Part shown: piece by piece, positions 37,010-49,191 of the stretch
Numbering within the stretch: the first letter of the stretch is position 1
Layout of the letters: the number at the start of each line of letters is the position of its first letter
Origin: Acidimicrobiales bacterium
GTDB lineage: Bacteria; Actinomycetota; Acidimicrobiia; Acidimicrobiales; Acidimicrobilacustridaceae
Direction: 5' to 3'
Assembly (NCBI GenBank): GCA_025455885.1
Contig: JALOLR010000008.1
Coordinates: 238,011-302,010, forward strand
DNA length: 64,000 nucleotides
The notes under the pieces: generated by a model
Seen by the model: only the letters and a program-made list of their open reading frames with translations
Database searches by the model: none
Told to the model about the DNA's origin: nothing
Made by a program: the position numbers and the translations under genes

Positions 37010-38170
37010 TCAGACGAGCGCGGCGCGGGCGTCGACCCGGTGGCCCCGCTTCTCGAGCTCGGGGATCACCTGCGTGCCGAGGAGCTCGAGGCAGCGCATG
37101 ACCTTCTCGTGGGGCAGCATCCCGAACTGCACGTAGCAGAGCAGCTGATCGACGCCCGCCTCGTCGTAGCGGACGATCTTCTCGAGGCACTCCTCGGGGG
37201 TGCCGACGACGATCATGTCCTGGTCGATGTACTTCTGGACGTCGACGTCGCCCTTGATCGAGTCCTCGAGCAACGGGAAGACCTGCGCCTGCTCCTCGGG
37301 CGTGAGGTTGGGCAGCTCCCAGGCGAGGGTGAACTCGGCGAGGTGGCGGTACCACCAGGTGACCGAGTCCCAGAGGCCGTAGCCCCGGGCCTCGTCCATG
37401 TCGTCGGTGCAGTGGACGAGGGTGTAGGCCCCCACCCGGTCGTTGCGGACCTTGGTGAGGGGCTGATGGCCCTCGAGCTCGGCCTCGAGCTGGGCGGCCC
37501 GGTACTGGTTGATGATGTCGGCCATGGCCTCGACCGGCTGGAGCAGCGCGAAGGACAGCAGGCCGAACCCGTCGCGACCGGCGGTGACGGCCGACGGGGC
37601 GCTGGCCGCGGCGAGCCAGGGCGGCGGGTGCGGCAGCTGGTAGGGCTTCGGGGTCTGGATGCGCTCGGGGAACTGGATGAGGTCGCTGTCCCAGCTGATG
37701 CGCTCGTTCGTCCAGGCGGCCACCACGAACTCGACGGCCTCGCGCCACTGCGCCCGGCTGTCGTCGTTGGCGGGGACCCCGAAGGCGAGCTGCTCCATCG
37801 GCGTGGAGCGCCCGGTGCCCCACTCGACGCGACCGTGGCTCAACACGTCCACCGTCGCCACCTTCTCGGCGACACGGGCCGGGTGCTGGAACCCCGGCGG
37901 CATGAGGCTCACGCCGAAGCCGAGGCGGAGGTTCTCGGTGATGGTGGAGAGGGCCCCGAGCACCACCTCGTTGCTCGGGCAGGCCGAGCGGCCGTCACGG
38001 AAGTGGTGCTCGACGCACCAGACGGTGTTGAAGCCGAGGGTGTCGGCGAAGCGGATCTCCTCGACGGCCTCGTCGTAGCAGGCCTGCTCGGCGTTCATCT
38101 GGCCGTGCGGGAAGGGCTCGGGCCAGGGACCGACCTTGGGCTGGAACTCATAGAGCAGGTCGAGCTTCAC
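37010..38170 (-). CDS. Luciferase-like flavin-dependent monooxygenase
   Basis: About 386 residues of the bacterial-luciferase/LLM fold: VKLDLLYEFQP strand 1, DTLGFNTVWCVEHHF, LRLGFGVSLMPPGFQHP, ATVDVLSHGRVEWGTGRS and a C-terminal VGTPEECLEKI. The GTG at 38170 has GGGGGA upstream and places strand 1 at the N-terminus; the open frame runs ten codons further. Flavin (FMN or F420) and substrate cannot be told apart. It leads the LLM-SDR-SDR operon, divergent from an IclR regulator. Confidence 0.88.
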   Translation of the reverse strand: MKLDLLYEFQPKVGPWPEPFPHGQMNAEQACYDEAVEEIRFADTLGFNTVWCVEHHFRDGRSACPSNEVVLGALSTITENLRLGFGVSLMPPGFQHPARVAEKVATVDVLSHGRVEWGTGRSTPMEQLAFGVPANDDSRAQWREAVEFVVAAWTNERISWDSDLIQFPERIQTPKPYQLPHPPPWLAAASAPSAVTAGRDGFGLLSFALLQPVEAMADIINQYRAAQLEAELEGHQPLTKVRNDRVGAYTLVHCTDDMDEARGYGLWDSVTWWYRHLAEFTLAWELPNLTPEEQAQVFPLLEDSIKGDVDVQKYIDQDMIVVGTPEECLEKIVRYDEAGVDQLLCYVQFGMLPHEKVMRCLELLGTQVIPELEKRGHRVDARAALV

Positions 38171-38216
38171 GTGACGGGTCCCCCTGGTCGTCGTGCCCAC
38201 CCCCGGCGAGCACCAA

Positions 38217-38242
38217 TTTCGGTATTGCGAAAAGACTTTCGC
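38217..38242. promoter_or_regulatory. Overlapping inverted repeats, probable IclR operator
   Basis: Two perfect inverted repeats share a GAAA arm: TTTCG-N6-CGAAA (38217-38232) and GCGAAA-N4-TTTCGC (38227-38242). They lie in the 119-bp gap between the divergent LLM operon and iclR-type gene, in an AT-richer patch. IclR proteins bind short palindromes as dimers of dimers, so paired sites are expected. Control of both operons is inferred. Confidence 0.65.
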
Positions 38243-38289
38243 TCTGTTAGAGACTAGGGCGTCCCCTGCCCCACCGTCAACGAGGTCCC

Positions 38290-39183
38290 GTGGCCCGACC
38301 CGCCCCCGCCGCCCAGCGCGCCCTGCAGGTCCTCGACCTGCTGGTGGCCCACCCCGGGCAGCCCCTCACCCTCACCGAGATCGTGCGCCGTACGGCCATG
38401 AGCCTCGGGTCGGCCCACGCCGTGCTGGCCACCCTCGAGACCGCGGGCTACGTCCGCCGGCACCCGAGCACCCGCACCTACGGCCTCGGTCCCGCCCTCG
38501 TCGCCGCCGGGGTCGTCGCCCTCGACACCTCCCCCGGCATCCGCCACGCCGTGCAGGGCGCCGCCGCCCTCGCCCGATCGGTCGGCACCGAGGTGGTGGT
38601 CAGTGCCGCCACCGCCGACGAGATCATCTTCCTCGCCCGCGCCGGGGCCGCATCGGCGCACGGCCCCGACCTCCGGGAGGGCGAACGGCTCCCCCTCGTC
38701 CCCCCGCTCGGTGCGGTGTTCCTCGCCTGGGCCGACGACGCCGAGGTCGAAGCCTGGCTGGCTCGTGATCCCGGACGCACCCCCGAGCGCGACCGACGCC
38801 ACCGCGCCAACCTCGAGCTCACCCGCCAACGGGGCTACGCGGTCGCCGCCGCGTCGGACCTCCAGCGCGCGCTCGGCGACGCGGCGTCCGACCTCGCCGA
38901 CGTCCCCCGCCACCACCACCTGCGCTCCGACGTGGGTGACCTCCTGGCGGCGCTGGCCGCGGGGCCCTATGCGCTCGACGCGCTCGAGGCCGACCGCACC
39001 TACGACGTCGGTGTGGTGGCCGCCCCGGTCTTCGACGTCGACGGCCACGTCGTCGCCGCCCTCACCGCGACCGGGTTCGCCCCCGGGCGCTCCGCCGGCG
39101 AGGTGGTGGCCGTCGCCGAGGCGGTGCGCGACGGCGCGGCGCTGGCCACCCGCGCGTCACGGGGGCGGGCGCCGGCGGGGTGA
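38290..39183 (+). CDS. IclR-family transcriptional regulator
   Basis: 297 residues. The N-terminal winged helix (ALQVLDLLVAHPGQPLTLTE, VRRTAMSLGSAHAVLATLETAGYVRR) is followed by the IclR effector domain with LVPPLGAVFLAW and a C-terminal FDVDGHVVAALTATGF. GTG start. It is divergent from the LLM-SDR-SDR operon and faces paired palindromes, so it probably represses or activates that operon on binding a pathway metabolite. Confidence 0.9.
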   Translation: MARPAPAAQRALQVLDLLVAHPGQPLTLTEIVRRTAMSLGSAHAVLATLETAGYVRRHPSTRTYGLGPALVAAGVVALDTSPGIRHAVQGAAALARSVGTEVVVSAATADEIIFLARAGAASAHGPDLREGERLPLVPPLGAVFLAWADDAEVEAWLARDPGRTPERDRRHRANLELTRQRGYAVAAASDLQRALGDAASDLADVPRHHHLRSDVGDLLAALAAGPYALDALEADRTYDVGVVAAPVFDVDGHVVAALTATGFAPGRSAGEVVAVAEAVRDGAALATRASRGRAPAG

Positions 39184-39194
39184 CGGACCCGCCG
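39173..39194. terminator. Weak bidirectional hairpin
   Basis: A 7-bp stem (CGGCGGG paired with CCCGCCG, 8-nt loop) spans the end of the IclR gene up to the convergent esterase stop. Confidence 0.4.
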
Positions 39195-40103
39195 TCAGCC
39201 GGTGGCGCCGGTGACCCGGCGCACGAACTCCGCGATCTCCTCCACCGCGGCGACGGCCTCCGGGAAGGCCGGGTAGCTCATCGGCCAGATGTGGGGCATC
39301 TCCGGTTCGACGTGGAGGTCGACGTCGACCCCGACGGCGCTCGCCCGGGCGGCGAGGCGGAGGGCGTCGTCGAGGAGCACCTCCACGTCACCGACCTGCA
39401 CGAGCATCGGGGGTGCGCCCGTCCAGTCGCCGAACACCGGGGAGGCCAGCGGGTCCTCGGCGTCGTGCCCGGCGAGGTACATGTCGGCGGCGACCGTGGC
39501 CGACTCCCCGGAGAACAGCCGATCGGTGTCGGCGTTCGACACGTAGCTCGACGCGGTGACGGTGAGGTCGACCCACGGCGACGAGCAGACCACCCCCGCC
39601 GGGGCCGGGAGGTGCTCGGCGCGGGCCCGGAGCACCAACGAGGCCGCCAGCCCCCCGCCGGCGGAGTCGCCGGCCACCACCAGGCGCCCGGGCGCGACGC
39701 CGTCGTCGAGCAGGGCGCGATAGGCCGCGATCGTGTCGTCGAGGGCCGCCGGGTAGGTGTGCTCGGGGGCGAGGCGGTAGTCGACGGTGACCACCCGGGC
39801 CCCGATCACCGCCGCCAGGTGCGACGAGTAGGCGCGGTAGGCCAGCGCCGACGCGATGCGGAACCCGCCGCCGTGGAGGTACAGCACGACCGGTGCGACG
39901 ATCGGGTCGAGGTCGTCGGGCCGGCACTCCACCGCCGGCACCCCGCCGACGGTGACCTCCCGGGCCGTGACGCCCCCGGCCAGAGGGATCTGGGCCATGG
40001 CGGCGTCGATCCGGGCCCGCTGCTCCGGCACCGTCTCGTCCGGCGGCGGTGGCGGGGCGGCCGCCATGCGCTCGGCCAGGGCGTGGAACTCGTCGCTCGC
40101 CAT
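39195..40103 (-). CDS. HSL-type alpha/beta-hydrolase (esterase/lipase)
   Basis: 302 residues of the hormone-sensitive-lipase family: oxyanion motif LYLHGGGFRIAS, nucleophile elbow VVAGDSAGGGLAASL, a candidate acid in VQVGDVEVLLDD and catalytic His in EMPHIWPM. It hydrolyses short- or medium-chain esters in the cytoplasm. The ATG at 40103 gives a normal length. The frame is open further upstream into the ABC gene, which is antisense-free noise. It may belong to the same catabolic region as the SDRs. Confidence 0.9.
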   Translation of the reverse strand: MASDEFHALAERMAAAPPPPPDETVPEQRARIDAAMAQIPLAGGVTAREVTVGGVPAVECRPDDLDPIVAPVVLYLHGGGFRIASALAYRAYSSHLAAVIGARVVTVDYRLAPEHTYPAALDDTIAAYRALLDDGVAPGRLVVAGDSAGGGLAASLVLRARAEHLPAPAGVVCSSPWVDLTVTASSYVSNADTDRLFSGESATVAADMYLAGHDAEDPLASPVFGDWTGAPPMLVQVGDVEVLLDDALRLAARASAVGVDVDLHVEPEMPHIWPMSYPAFPEAVAAVEEIAEFVRRVTGATG

Positions 40104-40173
40104 GGCCGCCGACGCTACCGCGCCGACCCCGTGACGGTCCCCGGTGACCCCCCGAAGGGGATCCCCGCCCCGG

Positions 40174-42087
40174 TCAACCCGGGGTCGGGGCGGGGGCCTG
40201 GCCGGTGTTGCCGAGCCAGCTCTCGTAGAGCGCCGCGTACCGACCACCCGCCGCGACCAGCTCGTCGTGGTGGCCCCGCTCGACGAGCACCCCGGCGTCG
40301 AAGACCAGCACCAGGTCGGCCGCCTCGGCGGTGGAGAGCCGGTGGGCGACGCTGAACGTGGTGCGGCCCTCGGCCAGCCGCTGCAGCGCGGTGGTGAGGG
40401 CCCGCTCGGTGCGGGGGTCGACGGCGCTGGTCGCCTCGTCGAGCACCAGGAGCCCGGGGTCGCCCAGGTGGGCACGGGCCAGGGCGACGAGCTGACGCTC
40501 GCCCACCGAGAGGTTCTCGCCCCGCTCACCGACCTCGCACCCGAGCCCGCCGGGCAGCCCCTCCACCCACGACGACAGACCCAGGTCGGCGACCGCGGCG
40601 GCCACCTCGGCATCGGTGGCACCGGCGCGGCCCATGCGGACGTTCTCGGCCAGGGTGGTGTCGAAGACGAACCCCTCCTGGGGCACGAGGCGCACCCGCT
40701 GGTGACGGGCCGACGGGGCGACCTCCCGGAGGTCGACCCCCCCGATCACGATCCGACCGGCCGTCGGGTCGGCGAGACGGACGAGCAGCCGGGCGAAGGT
40801 GGTCTTGCCCGAACCGGTCTCGCCGACGACCGCCACCGACGTTCCCGCCGCGACCTCGACGGCGACGTCGCGCAGCACCGGCGGACCCGTCCGGTAGCGG
40901 AAGCCGACCGCCTCGACGCGCACGTCGAGCGCCCCGGCGGGCAGCGGTCGGCCCGGATCGGGCTCGACGACCTCGATCGGCTGGTCGAGCACGTCGAACA
41001 CCCGCCGCCAGCCGGCGATCGCCGTCTGGGTCTGGTCGAGCACCTCGCCGAGCTCGCCGACGGGACCGAGGATGAGCTGCACGAGGAACAGGCAGGCCAG
41101 CAGCCCCCCTGCGTCGAGGCCCCACTCGGGGCCCCACCAGACGCCCGCCGCGGTGACCGCGGCCAGGGTGACGGCCCCGAACGCGTCGCCCAGGGGGAAC
41201 ATGAACGCGAACCACCGGGCGGCGCTCATCTCGGCGCGGTACTGGCGGTCGGCGGCGGCGTCGAGGCGGGCCAGCGACCGGCGACGTAGCCCGTAGGCGC
41301 GCACGGCGGCGGCGCCCTGCACCGCCTCGGACATCTCCCCCATGGTCGCCGACACCCGGTCGCGCACCTGCCCGTAGGCCACGAGCTGGCGGCGCTGCAT
41401 GTACCGGAAGGTCGGGAAGAGGGGAAGGGCGATGACCACGGTGAGCAGGGCGAGCTGCCAGGCGTAGAACGCCATCACCACCAGGGTGCCGGCGATCACC
41501 ACGGTGTTGACGATCCAGGCGACCGCGCCGTACTGCGCGAACCGGGCGATGGTCTCCACGTCGCTCGTGATCCGGGACGTGAGCTCACCCCTCCGGGACT
41601 CGTCGTGGTCGGCGGCGGAGAGGCGGTGGACGTGGGCGAAGGCCCGGACTCGCAGCGACCGCAGCATCGCCTCGGCGGCCGCGACGAGGCGCAGGTAGGT
41701 GAACCGGCTGAGCACCGCCACCACGAGGATGACGGCCGCACCGATCCCGCAGATGCCGAACACCACGTCGGCCTGGAAGCCTTCGTCGGCGAGCAGGCCC
41801 TTGTCGACGACCTGTTGCACGAGGACCGGGATCGTGAGCCGACCGACCGCCGACAGCACCGCGAAGAGGACGGTCAACCAGAGCCCGCGCCGCAGCTCGG
41901 GGCTCTCACGGAGCCCACGGCGCAACACGGCGACCGCGCCCGCCCCCAGGATGCCGTCCTCGTCGCCCACCGGGCCCCCGAGGCGATCGCCGCGGACCTG
42001 GCCGGTCGGGTCGTCGAAGGCCTCGGCGTGCTCGAGGGCCAACAGCTCGTCGTGGCCGTCGGGACGTTCGGGCGGCGCGACGGTCAC
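40174..42087 (-). CDS. ABC exporter half-transporter, catalytic NBD
   Basis: 637 residues. A long N-terminal tail is followed by six transmembrane helices and a C-terminal NBD. Walker A GETGSGKTT and Walker B LLVLDEATSAVD keep the catalytic Glu. The signature is degenerate: LSVGERQLV instead of LSGGQ. H-loop VAHRLS. The GTG start overlaps the stop of the upstream half-transporter by 4 nt. The two should form a heterodimer like TM287/288 or BmrCD. The exported substrate (drug, lipid or peptide) is unknown. Confidence 0.92.
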   Translation of the reverse strand: MTVAPPERPDGHDELLALEHAEAFDDPTGQVRGDRLGGPVGDEDGILGAGAVAVLRRGLRESPELRRGLWLTVLFAVLSAVGRLTIPVLVQQVVDKGLLADEGFQADVVFGICGIGAAVILVVAVLSRFTYLRLVAAAEAMLRSLRVRAFAHVHRLSAADHDESRRGELTSRITSDVETIARFAQYGAVAWIVNTVVIAGTLVVMAFYAWQLALLTVVIALPLFPTFRYMQRRQLVAYGQVRDRVSATMGEMSEAVQGAAAVRAYGLRRRSLARLDAAADRQYRAEMSAARWFAFMFPLGDAFGAVTLAAVTAAGVWWGPEWGLDAGGLLACLFLVQLILGPVGELGEVLDQTQTAIAGWRRVFDVLDQPIEVVEPDPGRPLPAGALDVRVEAVGFRYRTGPPVLRDVAVEVAAGTSVAVVGETGSGKTTFARLLVRLADPTAGRIVIGGVDLREVAPSARHQRVRLVPQEGFVFDTTLAENVRMGRAGATDAEVAAAVADLGLSSWVEGLPGGLGCEVGERGENLSVGERQLVALARAHLGDPGLLVLDEATSAVDPRTERALTTALQRLAEGRTTFSVAHRLSTAEAADLVLVFDAGVLVERGHHDELVAAGGRYAALYESWLGNTGQAPAPTPG

Positions 42088-43874
42088 GACGGTGCCTCGT
42101 CGGCGTAGGCCCGCACCAGCCGGGCGTAGGTGGGGTCGCGGGCCACGAGGTCGTCGTGGGACCCGGTGTCGACCACCCGGCCGTCGGCCAGGTGGATCAC
42201 CCGGTCGGCGAGCTCGATCGTGGAGAGGCGATGGGCGACCACGAGGGTGGTGCACGCCAGGGTGGCCCGCAGGTCGGCGAGGATGGCCGCCTCGACGGTG
42301 GGGTCGACGGCGCTGGTGGCGTCGTCGAGGACCAGGACCCGCGGCCGCCGCAGCAGCGCCCGGGTGAGGGCGAGGCGTTGGCGCTGCCCGCCCGACAACG
42401 AGACGCCCCGCTCGCCGAGCTCGGTCTCCCAGTGCTGCGGGAGGCGGCCCACGAACTCGGCGGCGTGCGCGACCGAAGCCGCGGCGACCAGCGCCGAGTC
42501 GTCGACGGGCTCGCCGAGCGTGACGTTCTCACGCACGGTGTCGGCGAAGAGGAAGGTCTCCTGGAAGACGAGCGCCACGGCACCGCGCACGTCGTCGGGT
42601 TCGGCGGCGCGCAGGTCGACGCCGCCCAGGCGCACCACCCCGGCGTCGGGATCGAGCAGGCGAGGAAGGAGCTCGCACAGGGTGGACTTGCCCGACCCGG
42701 TGGCCCCGACGAGGGCGACGACCTCGCCCGGCTCGACGCGGAGGGAGACCTCGTCGAGCACCGGGGGGTCGTCGCCGTGGGCGAAGGAGACCCCGACGAG
42801 CTCGACGCCCAGGGGCCCGTCGGGCAGCGGCGTGGCCATGTCCACCTCGGGTGACGGCTCGGCCGGCGTCGTCATGACAGCGTCGAGGCGCTCGCTGGTC
42901 ACCACCGCCCTCGGGAGCTCCTGGAGGAAGAACCCGATGACCCGCATCGGGAAGGCCAGGAGGCCGAACAGGGCGGTGGCCTGCACCACCTGGCCGACGT
43001 CGATGCGACCGATGGAGACCTGCCACGCGCCGATGACCAGGAGGGCGACGATGCCCAGGTTCGGGAGGGCGTCGATGACCGGCTCGAACGTCGCCCGGAT
43101 GCGCCCGACGTCGAGGCGGGCGGCGCGCAGGCGGTCGGCGGCGCCGTCGAGGCGCTCGACCTCGGCGTCGGCCCGGCCGAGGGTGCGCACCGCCAGCGAC
43201 CCGTCGAAGCTCTCGTGGGCGATCCGGGAGACCTCACCCACCCGGGCCTGCACCTCGCCGATCGGGACCTCCGCCCGGGCGGTGTAGAGGCGGTTGACGA
43301 GCGCGAGGGCGGGGAACAACAGCACGGCGACCAGCATGAGGGCCCAGTCGACGGTGGCCAGGCTGATGACGGCGAACACCACGAGGGTGAGGACACCGAG
43401 GCTGAACGGCAACGCGTTGAGGACCTCGGTCGAGGCGATGATGTCGTTGTCGGCGTGGGCCAGGAGCTGACCGGTCGGGGTGTCGCGGTGGAACCGCAGA
43501 GGGGCGTCGACGTAGACGCGGCTCAGCCGGCGCCGCCAGTCCCGTTGCGTCCGGAACGTGAGTAGGGCCGCGAAGTAGCGGCGCATGACGATCGTCGAGC
43601 CGCGGAGCAGGCCGATGGCCAGGAGGGCCCCGGCCGCCCCGATCACCGTGGCGGCGTCGACCTCGCCGTCCTGGAACGAGGGCAGGATCACCGAGTTGGT
43701 GATCCGGCCGAGCACGACGGTGGTGCCGACGGCGGCCGCCGCGTAGACCACCGCGCCGGTGATCGAGACGAGGAAGACCAGCGGGTAGGCGCGCACGTAG
43801 CGCCGCAGGAGCCGGGCACCCCGCCGGGGGACCCCGGTCACCCGGGTGGGGGCGGCGGTGATCGGCTCGGTCAT
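42084..43874 (-). CDS. ABC exporter half-transporter, degenerate NBD
   Basis: 596 residues. Six TM helices (starting LVFLVSITGAVVYAAAAVG), then an NBD with Walker A GATGSGKST, an intact signature LSGGQRQRL and Walker B VLVLDDATSAVD, where Asp replaces the catalytic Glu. H-loop VAHRLS. This complements the partner at 40174: one complete ATP site (partner Glu with this LSGGQ) and one impaired site. The ATG at 43874 gives a normal N-terminus. Confidence 0.92.
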   Translation of the reverse strand: MTEPITAAPTRVTGVPRRGARLLRRYVRAYPLVFLVSITGAVVYAAAAVGTTVVLGRITNSVILPSFQDGEVDAATVIGAAGALLAIGLLRGSTIVMRRYFAALLTFRTQRDWRRRLSRVYVDAPLRFHRDTPTGQLLAHADNDIIASTEVLNALPFSLGVLTLVVFAVISLATVDWALMLVAVLLFPALALVNRLYTARAEVPIGEVQARVGEVSRIAHESFDGSLAVRTLGRADAEVERLDGAADRLRAARLDVGRIRATFEPVIDALPNLGIVALLVIGAWQVSIGRIDVGQVVQATALFGLLAFPMRVIGFFLQELPRAVVTSERLDAVMTTPAEPSPEVDMATPLPDGPLGVELVGVSFAHGDDPPVLDEVSLRVEPGEVVALVGATGSGKSTLCELLPRLLDPDAGVVRLGGVDLRAAEPDDVRGAVALVFQETFLFADTVRENVTLGEPVDDSALVAAASVAHAAEFVGRLPQHWETELGERGVSLSGGQRQRLALTRALLRRPRVLVLDDATSAVDPTVEAAILADLRATLACTTLVVAHRLSTIELADRVIHLADGRVVDTGSHDDLVARDPTYARLVRAYADEAPS

Positions 43875-43918
43875 GGCCGAGCCAGCGTAGGCCCGGGCCC
43901 CAGGCGCCACGCCCGGGT

Positions 43919-46156
<2,238 letters not shown>

Positions 46157-46263
46157 GGGAGCTTCCGGTCGCGCGCGGATGAGACGGCGCCCGTCAGCCA
46201 GGGGCGCCGCGGGCATCTTCTCACGATCCGGTCCGGGCGCTGCCCGGACGGCGGCGGACGATG

Positions 46264-47133
46264 TCAGCCGGCGCCGGGCAGACCGAGGTTGGCGGCGATC
46301 ACACGCGTCGCCGTCGACCGGTTCAACGTGTAGAAGTGCAGGCCGGGCACGCCGGCGTCGAGGAGCTCCCGACACAGCTCGGTGGCCAGCTCCACACCGA
46401 GGGCCCGCACCGCGTCCTGGTCGTCGGAGACCGCGTCGAAGCGGTCGGCGAGGTGGGGAGGGAACTCGGCCCCGGCGAGGGTGGCGAACCGGGCCACCTG
46501 GGTGGCGTTGGTGACCGGCATGATGCCGGGCAGCACCGGCTTGTCGCAGCCCAGCGCGTCGAGCTCGTCGACCATCCTGAGGTAGGGCTCGGCCTCGAAG
46601 AAGAACTGGGTGATGCCGAAGTCGGCCTCGGCCAGCTTGGCGGCCAGGTGACGGCGGTCAGAGGCCATGTCGGGCGAGCGGGGGTGGCCCTCGGGGTGGG
46701 CGGCCACGCCGATCGAGAAGTCACCGACCTCGCGGACGAGGCGCACCAGGTCGAGGGCGTACTCGAACTGGTCGGGCGGGGCGTCGGCCGGCTGGTCGAC
46801 CGGTGGGTCGCCGGCCAACGCCAGGATGTTGGCGATCCCGGCATCGCGGTACTCGGCGAGGAGGCCCACGAGCTGCTCGCGGGTGTGGGCGGCACAGGTG
46901 AGGTGCGCCATGGCCGTGACCCCGGCGTCGCGCTCGATGTGGATGACCACGTCACGAGTCCGGTCGCGGGTGGACCCGCCGGCGCCGTAGGTGACCGAGA
47001 CGAACGACGGCCGCAGAGGAGCCAGCTCGCCGATGACCTTCTCCAGCTCGCGAGCCGCCTCGTCGGTCTTCGGGGGGAAGAACTCGAACGAGCACGTGGG
47101 CCCTGCGGCGAGCAGGTCGGCGATCTTGGCCAT
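46264..47133 (-). CDS. metF: 5,10-methylenetetrahydrofolate reductase
   Basis: 289 residues. N-terminal [26 protein letters not shown] (substrate/flavin), [21 protein letters not shown] and [11 protein letters not shown] are all MetF signatures of the FAD-containing TIM barrel. It supplies 5-methyl-THF for methionine synthesis. It lies 12 nt downstream of folD in the same operon, so adjacent one-carbon steps are co-expressed. Confidence 0.95.
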   Translation of the reverse strand: MAKIADLLAAGPTCSFEFFPPKTDEAARELEKVIGELAPLRPSFVSVTYGAGGSTRDRTRDVVIHIERDAGVTAMAHLTCAAHTREQLVGLLAEYRDAGIANILALAGDPPVDQPADAPPDQFEYALDLVRLVREVGDFSIGVAAHPEGHPRSPDMASDRRHLAAKLAEADFGITQFFFEAEPYLRMVDELDALGCDKPVLPGIMPVTNATQVARFATLAGAEFPPHLADRFDAVSDDQDAVRALGVELATELCRELLDAGVPGLHFYTLNRSTATRVIAANLGLPGAG

Positions 47134-47145
47134 GGACGGCCCAGG

Positions 47146-48006
47146 TTACGAGGCGGGGCGACGCTCGGCGGCCTCGACGGTGTTGACGAGGAGCATCGCC
47201 CGGGTCATGGGGCCCACACCACCGATGCGCGGCGACAGCCACCCGGCGACGTCGGCCACCTCGTCGGCCACGTCCGAGACGAGGCGGCGGCCCTCGAAGG
47301 ACACCCCGGCGGCCACGACCGCCGCACCGGGCTTGACCATGTCGGCGGTGATGAGCCCGGGCGCACCGGCGGCGGCGACCAGGATGTCGGCCTGGCGGGT
47401 GTAGGCACCGAGGTCGGCCACGCCGGTGTGCACCACGGTGACCGCGGCGTTGGCGTGGGGGCGCTTGAGGGTGAGCAGGTTGGCGAGCGGACGACCGATG
47501 GTGAGGCCGCGCCCGACGATGACGACGTGGCGGCCGGCGATCGGCACGCCGTGGTGGACGAGCAGGGCCTGGATGCCCGCCGGGGTGCACGGCAGGGGCC
47601 CCTCAACGCCCTGCACGAGCCGGCCGAGGTTGACGGGGTGCAGCCCGTCGACGTCCTTGGCGGGGTCCACGGCGAGGAGGGCGGCCTCGAAGTCGAGGTG
47701 CCCCGGGAACGGGTACTGCATCAGGTAGGCGTCGACGGCGGGGTCGGCGTTGAAGCGGGTGACGACCTCGAGGACGTCGTCCTGCGTGGCGTCGGCGGGG
47801 AGGTGGGCGTGGTACGAGGCGATGCCGAGCGCCTCGCAGTCACGGTGCTTCATGGCGACGTAGTTGGCCGACGGACCGTCGTCGCCCACCAGGACCGTCC
47901 CCAACCCGGGCGTGACGCCGGCCGCCACCAGCCGCTCCACCCGGACCGCGAGCTCGGCCTTGATCCCGTCCGCCACCGCTTCACCGTCGAGGACCTGCGC
48001 CGTCAT
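47146..48006 (-). CDS. folD: Methylenetetrahydrofolate dehydrogenase/cyclohydrolase FolD
   Basis: 286 residues. The [13 protein letters not shown] motif carries the catalytic lysine; QYPFPGHLD and [16 protein letters not shown] are substrate contacts (QYPFPG replaces the common QLPLP); PLPCTPAGI and [17 protein letters not shown] bind NADP. It interconverts methylene- and formyl-THF, feeding purH/purN and metF. The ATG at 48006 is divergent, 27 bp from the dus gene. Confidence 0.95.
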   Translation of the reverse strand: MTAQVLDGEAVADGIKAELAVRVERLVAAGVTPGLGTVLVGDDGPSANYVAMKHRDCEALGIASYHAHLPADATQDDVLEVVTRFNADPAVDAYLMQYPFPGHLDFEAALLAVDPAKDVDGLHPVNLGRLVQGVEGPLPCTPAGIQALLVHHGVPIAGRHVVIVGRGLTIGRPLANLLTLKRPHANAAVTVVHTGVADLGAYTRQADILVAAAGAPGLITADMVKPGAAVVAAGVSFEGRRLVSDVADEVADVAGWLSPRIGGVGPMTRAMLLVNTVEAAERRPAS

Positions 48007-48033
48007 GGGCGCCGACCCTACCCTTGCGGGGCC

Positions 48034-49191
48034 ATGCCCCCCTCCGTCACCTCGGCGCCCGCCCGGCTCCGCACTGCCCTGGCCATCGGTCCGATCGCGC
48101 TCGACGTGCCGGTCGTACTCGCGCCCATGGCGGGCATCACCAACCGGGCGTTCCGCCGGTTGTGCCGGGAGTTCGGGGGAGGGCTGTTCGTGAGCGAGAT
48201 GGTCAACGCCCGGGGCCTCGTCGAGGGCGGCGAGAAGTCGTGGCAGCTGGCGGCCTTCGACCCGGACGAGTCGCCCCGGTCGATCCAGCTGTACGGCACC
48301 GATCCCCGCATCGTCGCGGAGGCCGTGCGCCGGCTGGTGGGCGACGGCCACGTCGACCACGTCGACCTCAACTTCGGGTGCCCGGCGCCGAAGGTCACCC
48401 GCCACGGGGGTGGGGCGGCGTTGCCGGCCCGTCCGCGCCTGTTCGCCGCCGTGGTCGCCGCCGCCGTGGAGGCAGCCGGTCCGGTGCCGGTCACGGTGAA
48501 GATGCGCACGGGGCTCGACGACGGCCGGTTGACGTTCCTCGGCGCAGGTCGCGCCGCGGTCGACGTGGGCGCGGCGGCCGTGGCGCTGCACGCCCGCACC
48601 GCCGAGCAGCGCTACTCGGGCCGGGCCCGGTGGGCGGCGATCGGCGAGCTGGTCGACGTGGTGGACGGCGACGCCCCCGTGCTCGGCAACGGCGACATCT
48701 GGGTGGCGTCCGACGCACCGGCGATGATGGCCTCGACCGGGTGCGACGGCGTCGTGGTGGGTCGCGCCTGCCTGGGTCGCCCGTGGTTCTTCGCCGAGTT
48801 GGCCGCCGTCTTCGCCGGCGAGGCCCCGGCGCCGCCTCCCGACCTCGGCGGCGTCGTCGAGGTGGCCTGCCGCCACGCCCGGCTGCTGGCCGAGGCCGTC
48901 GGCGCCGAGCGCGCCGTGCCCCAGATGCGCAAGCACCTCGGGTGGTACCTCACGGGCTTCCCGGTGGGCGGCGACGTGCGACGGGCGCTCATGGCCGACA
49001 TGGGCCTCGACGAGCTCGAGTCCCGCCTGCGGGCCCTCGACCCCACGCTGCGCCAGCTCCCTGGGGCCGACGGTCTCCCCCGGGGCACGCAGGCCGGGCT
49101 CCACCCGGTGGTCGTGCCCGACGGGTGGCTGGACGGCGCCAGTGCCGAGGCCCCCGACGCCGCCGCCGACGCGGCGGTCAGCGGTGGCTGA
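48034..49191 (+). CDS. dusB: tRNA-dihydrouridine synthase (DusB-like)
   Basis: 385 residues. The FMN barrel signatures are [46 protein letters not shown] with the catalytic Cys, [27 protein letters not shown] and [11 protein letters not shown] followed by [11 protein letters not shown]. It reduces uridines in tRNA loops using NADPH/FMN. The catalytic neighbourhood reads [12 protein letters not shown] rather than GSALL, a small deviation. A C-terminal extension after about 330 is Ala/Asp-rich. The end overlaps the maf start by 8 nt. Confidence 0.93.
   Translation: MPPSVTSAPARLRTALAIGPIALDVPVVLAPMAGITNRAFRRLCREFGGGLFVSEMVNARGLVEGGEKSWQLAAFDPDESPRSIQLYGTDPRIVAEAVRRLVGDGHVDHVDLNFGCPAPKVTRHGGGAALPARPRLFAAVVAAAVEAAGPVPVTVKMRTGLDDGRLTFLGAGRAAVDVGAAAVALHARTAEQRYSGRARWAAIGELVDVVDGDAPVLGNGDIWVASDAPAMMASTGCDGVVVGRACLGRPWFFAELAAVFAGEAPAPPPDLGGVVEVACRHARLLAEAVGAERAVPQMRKHLGWYLTGFPVGGDVRRALMADMGLDELESRLRALDPTLRQLPGADGLPRGTQAGLHPVVVPDGWLDGASAEAPDAAADAAVSGG

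Noticed and set aside
46261..48033. N-terminal extension of the dus gene
   Set aside because: The upstream frame is antisense to metF and folD. The DusB motif set begins at 48034.
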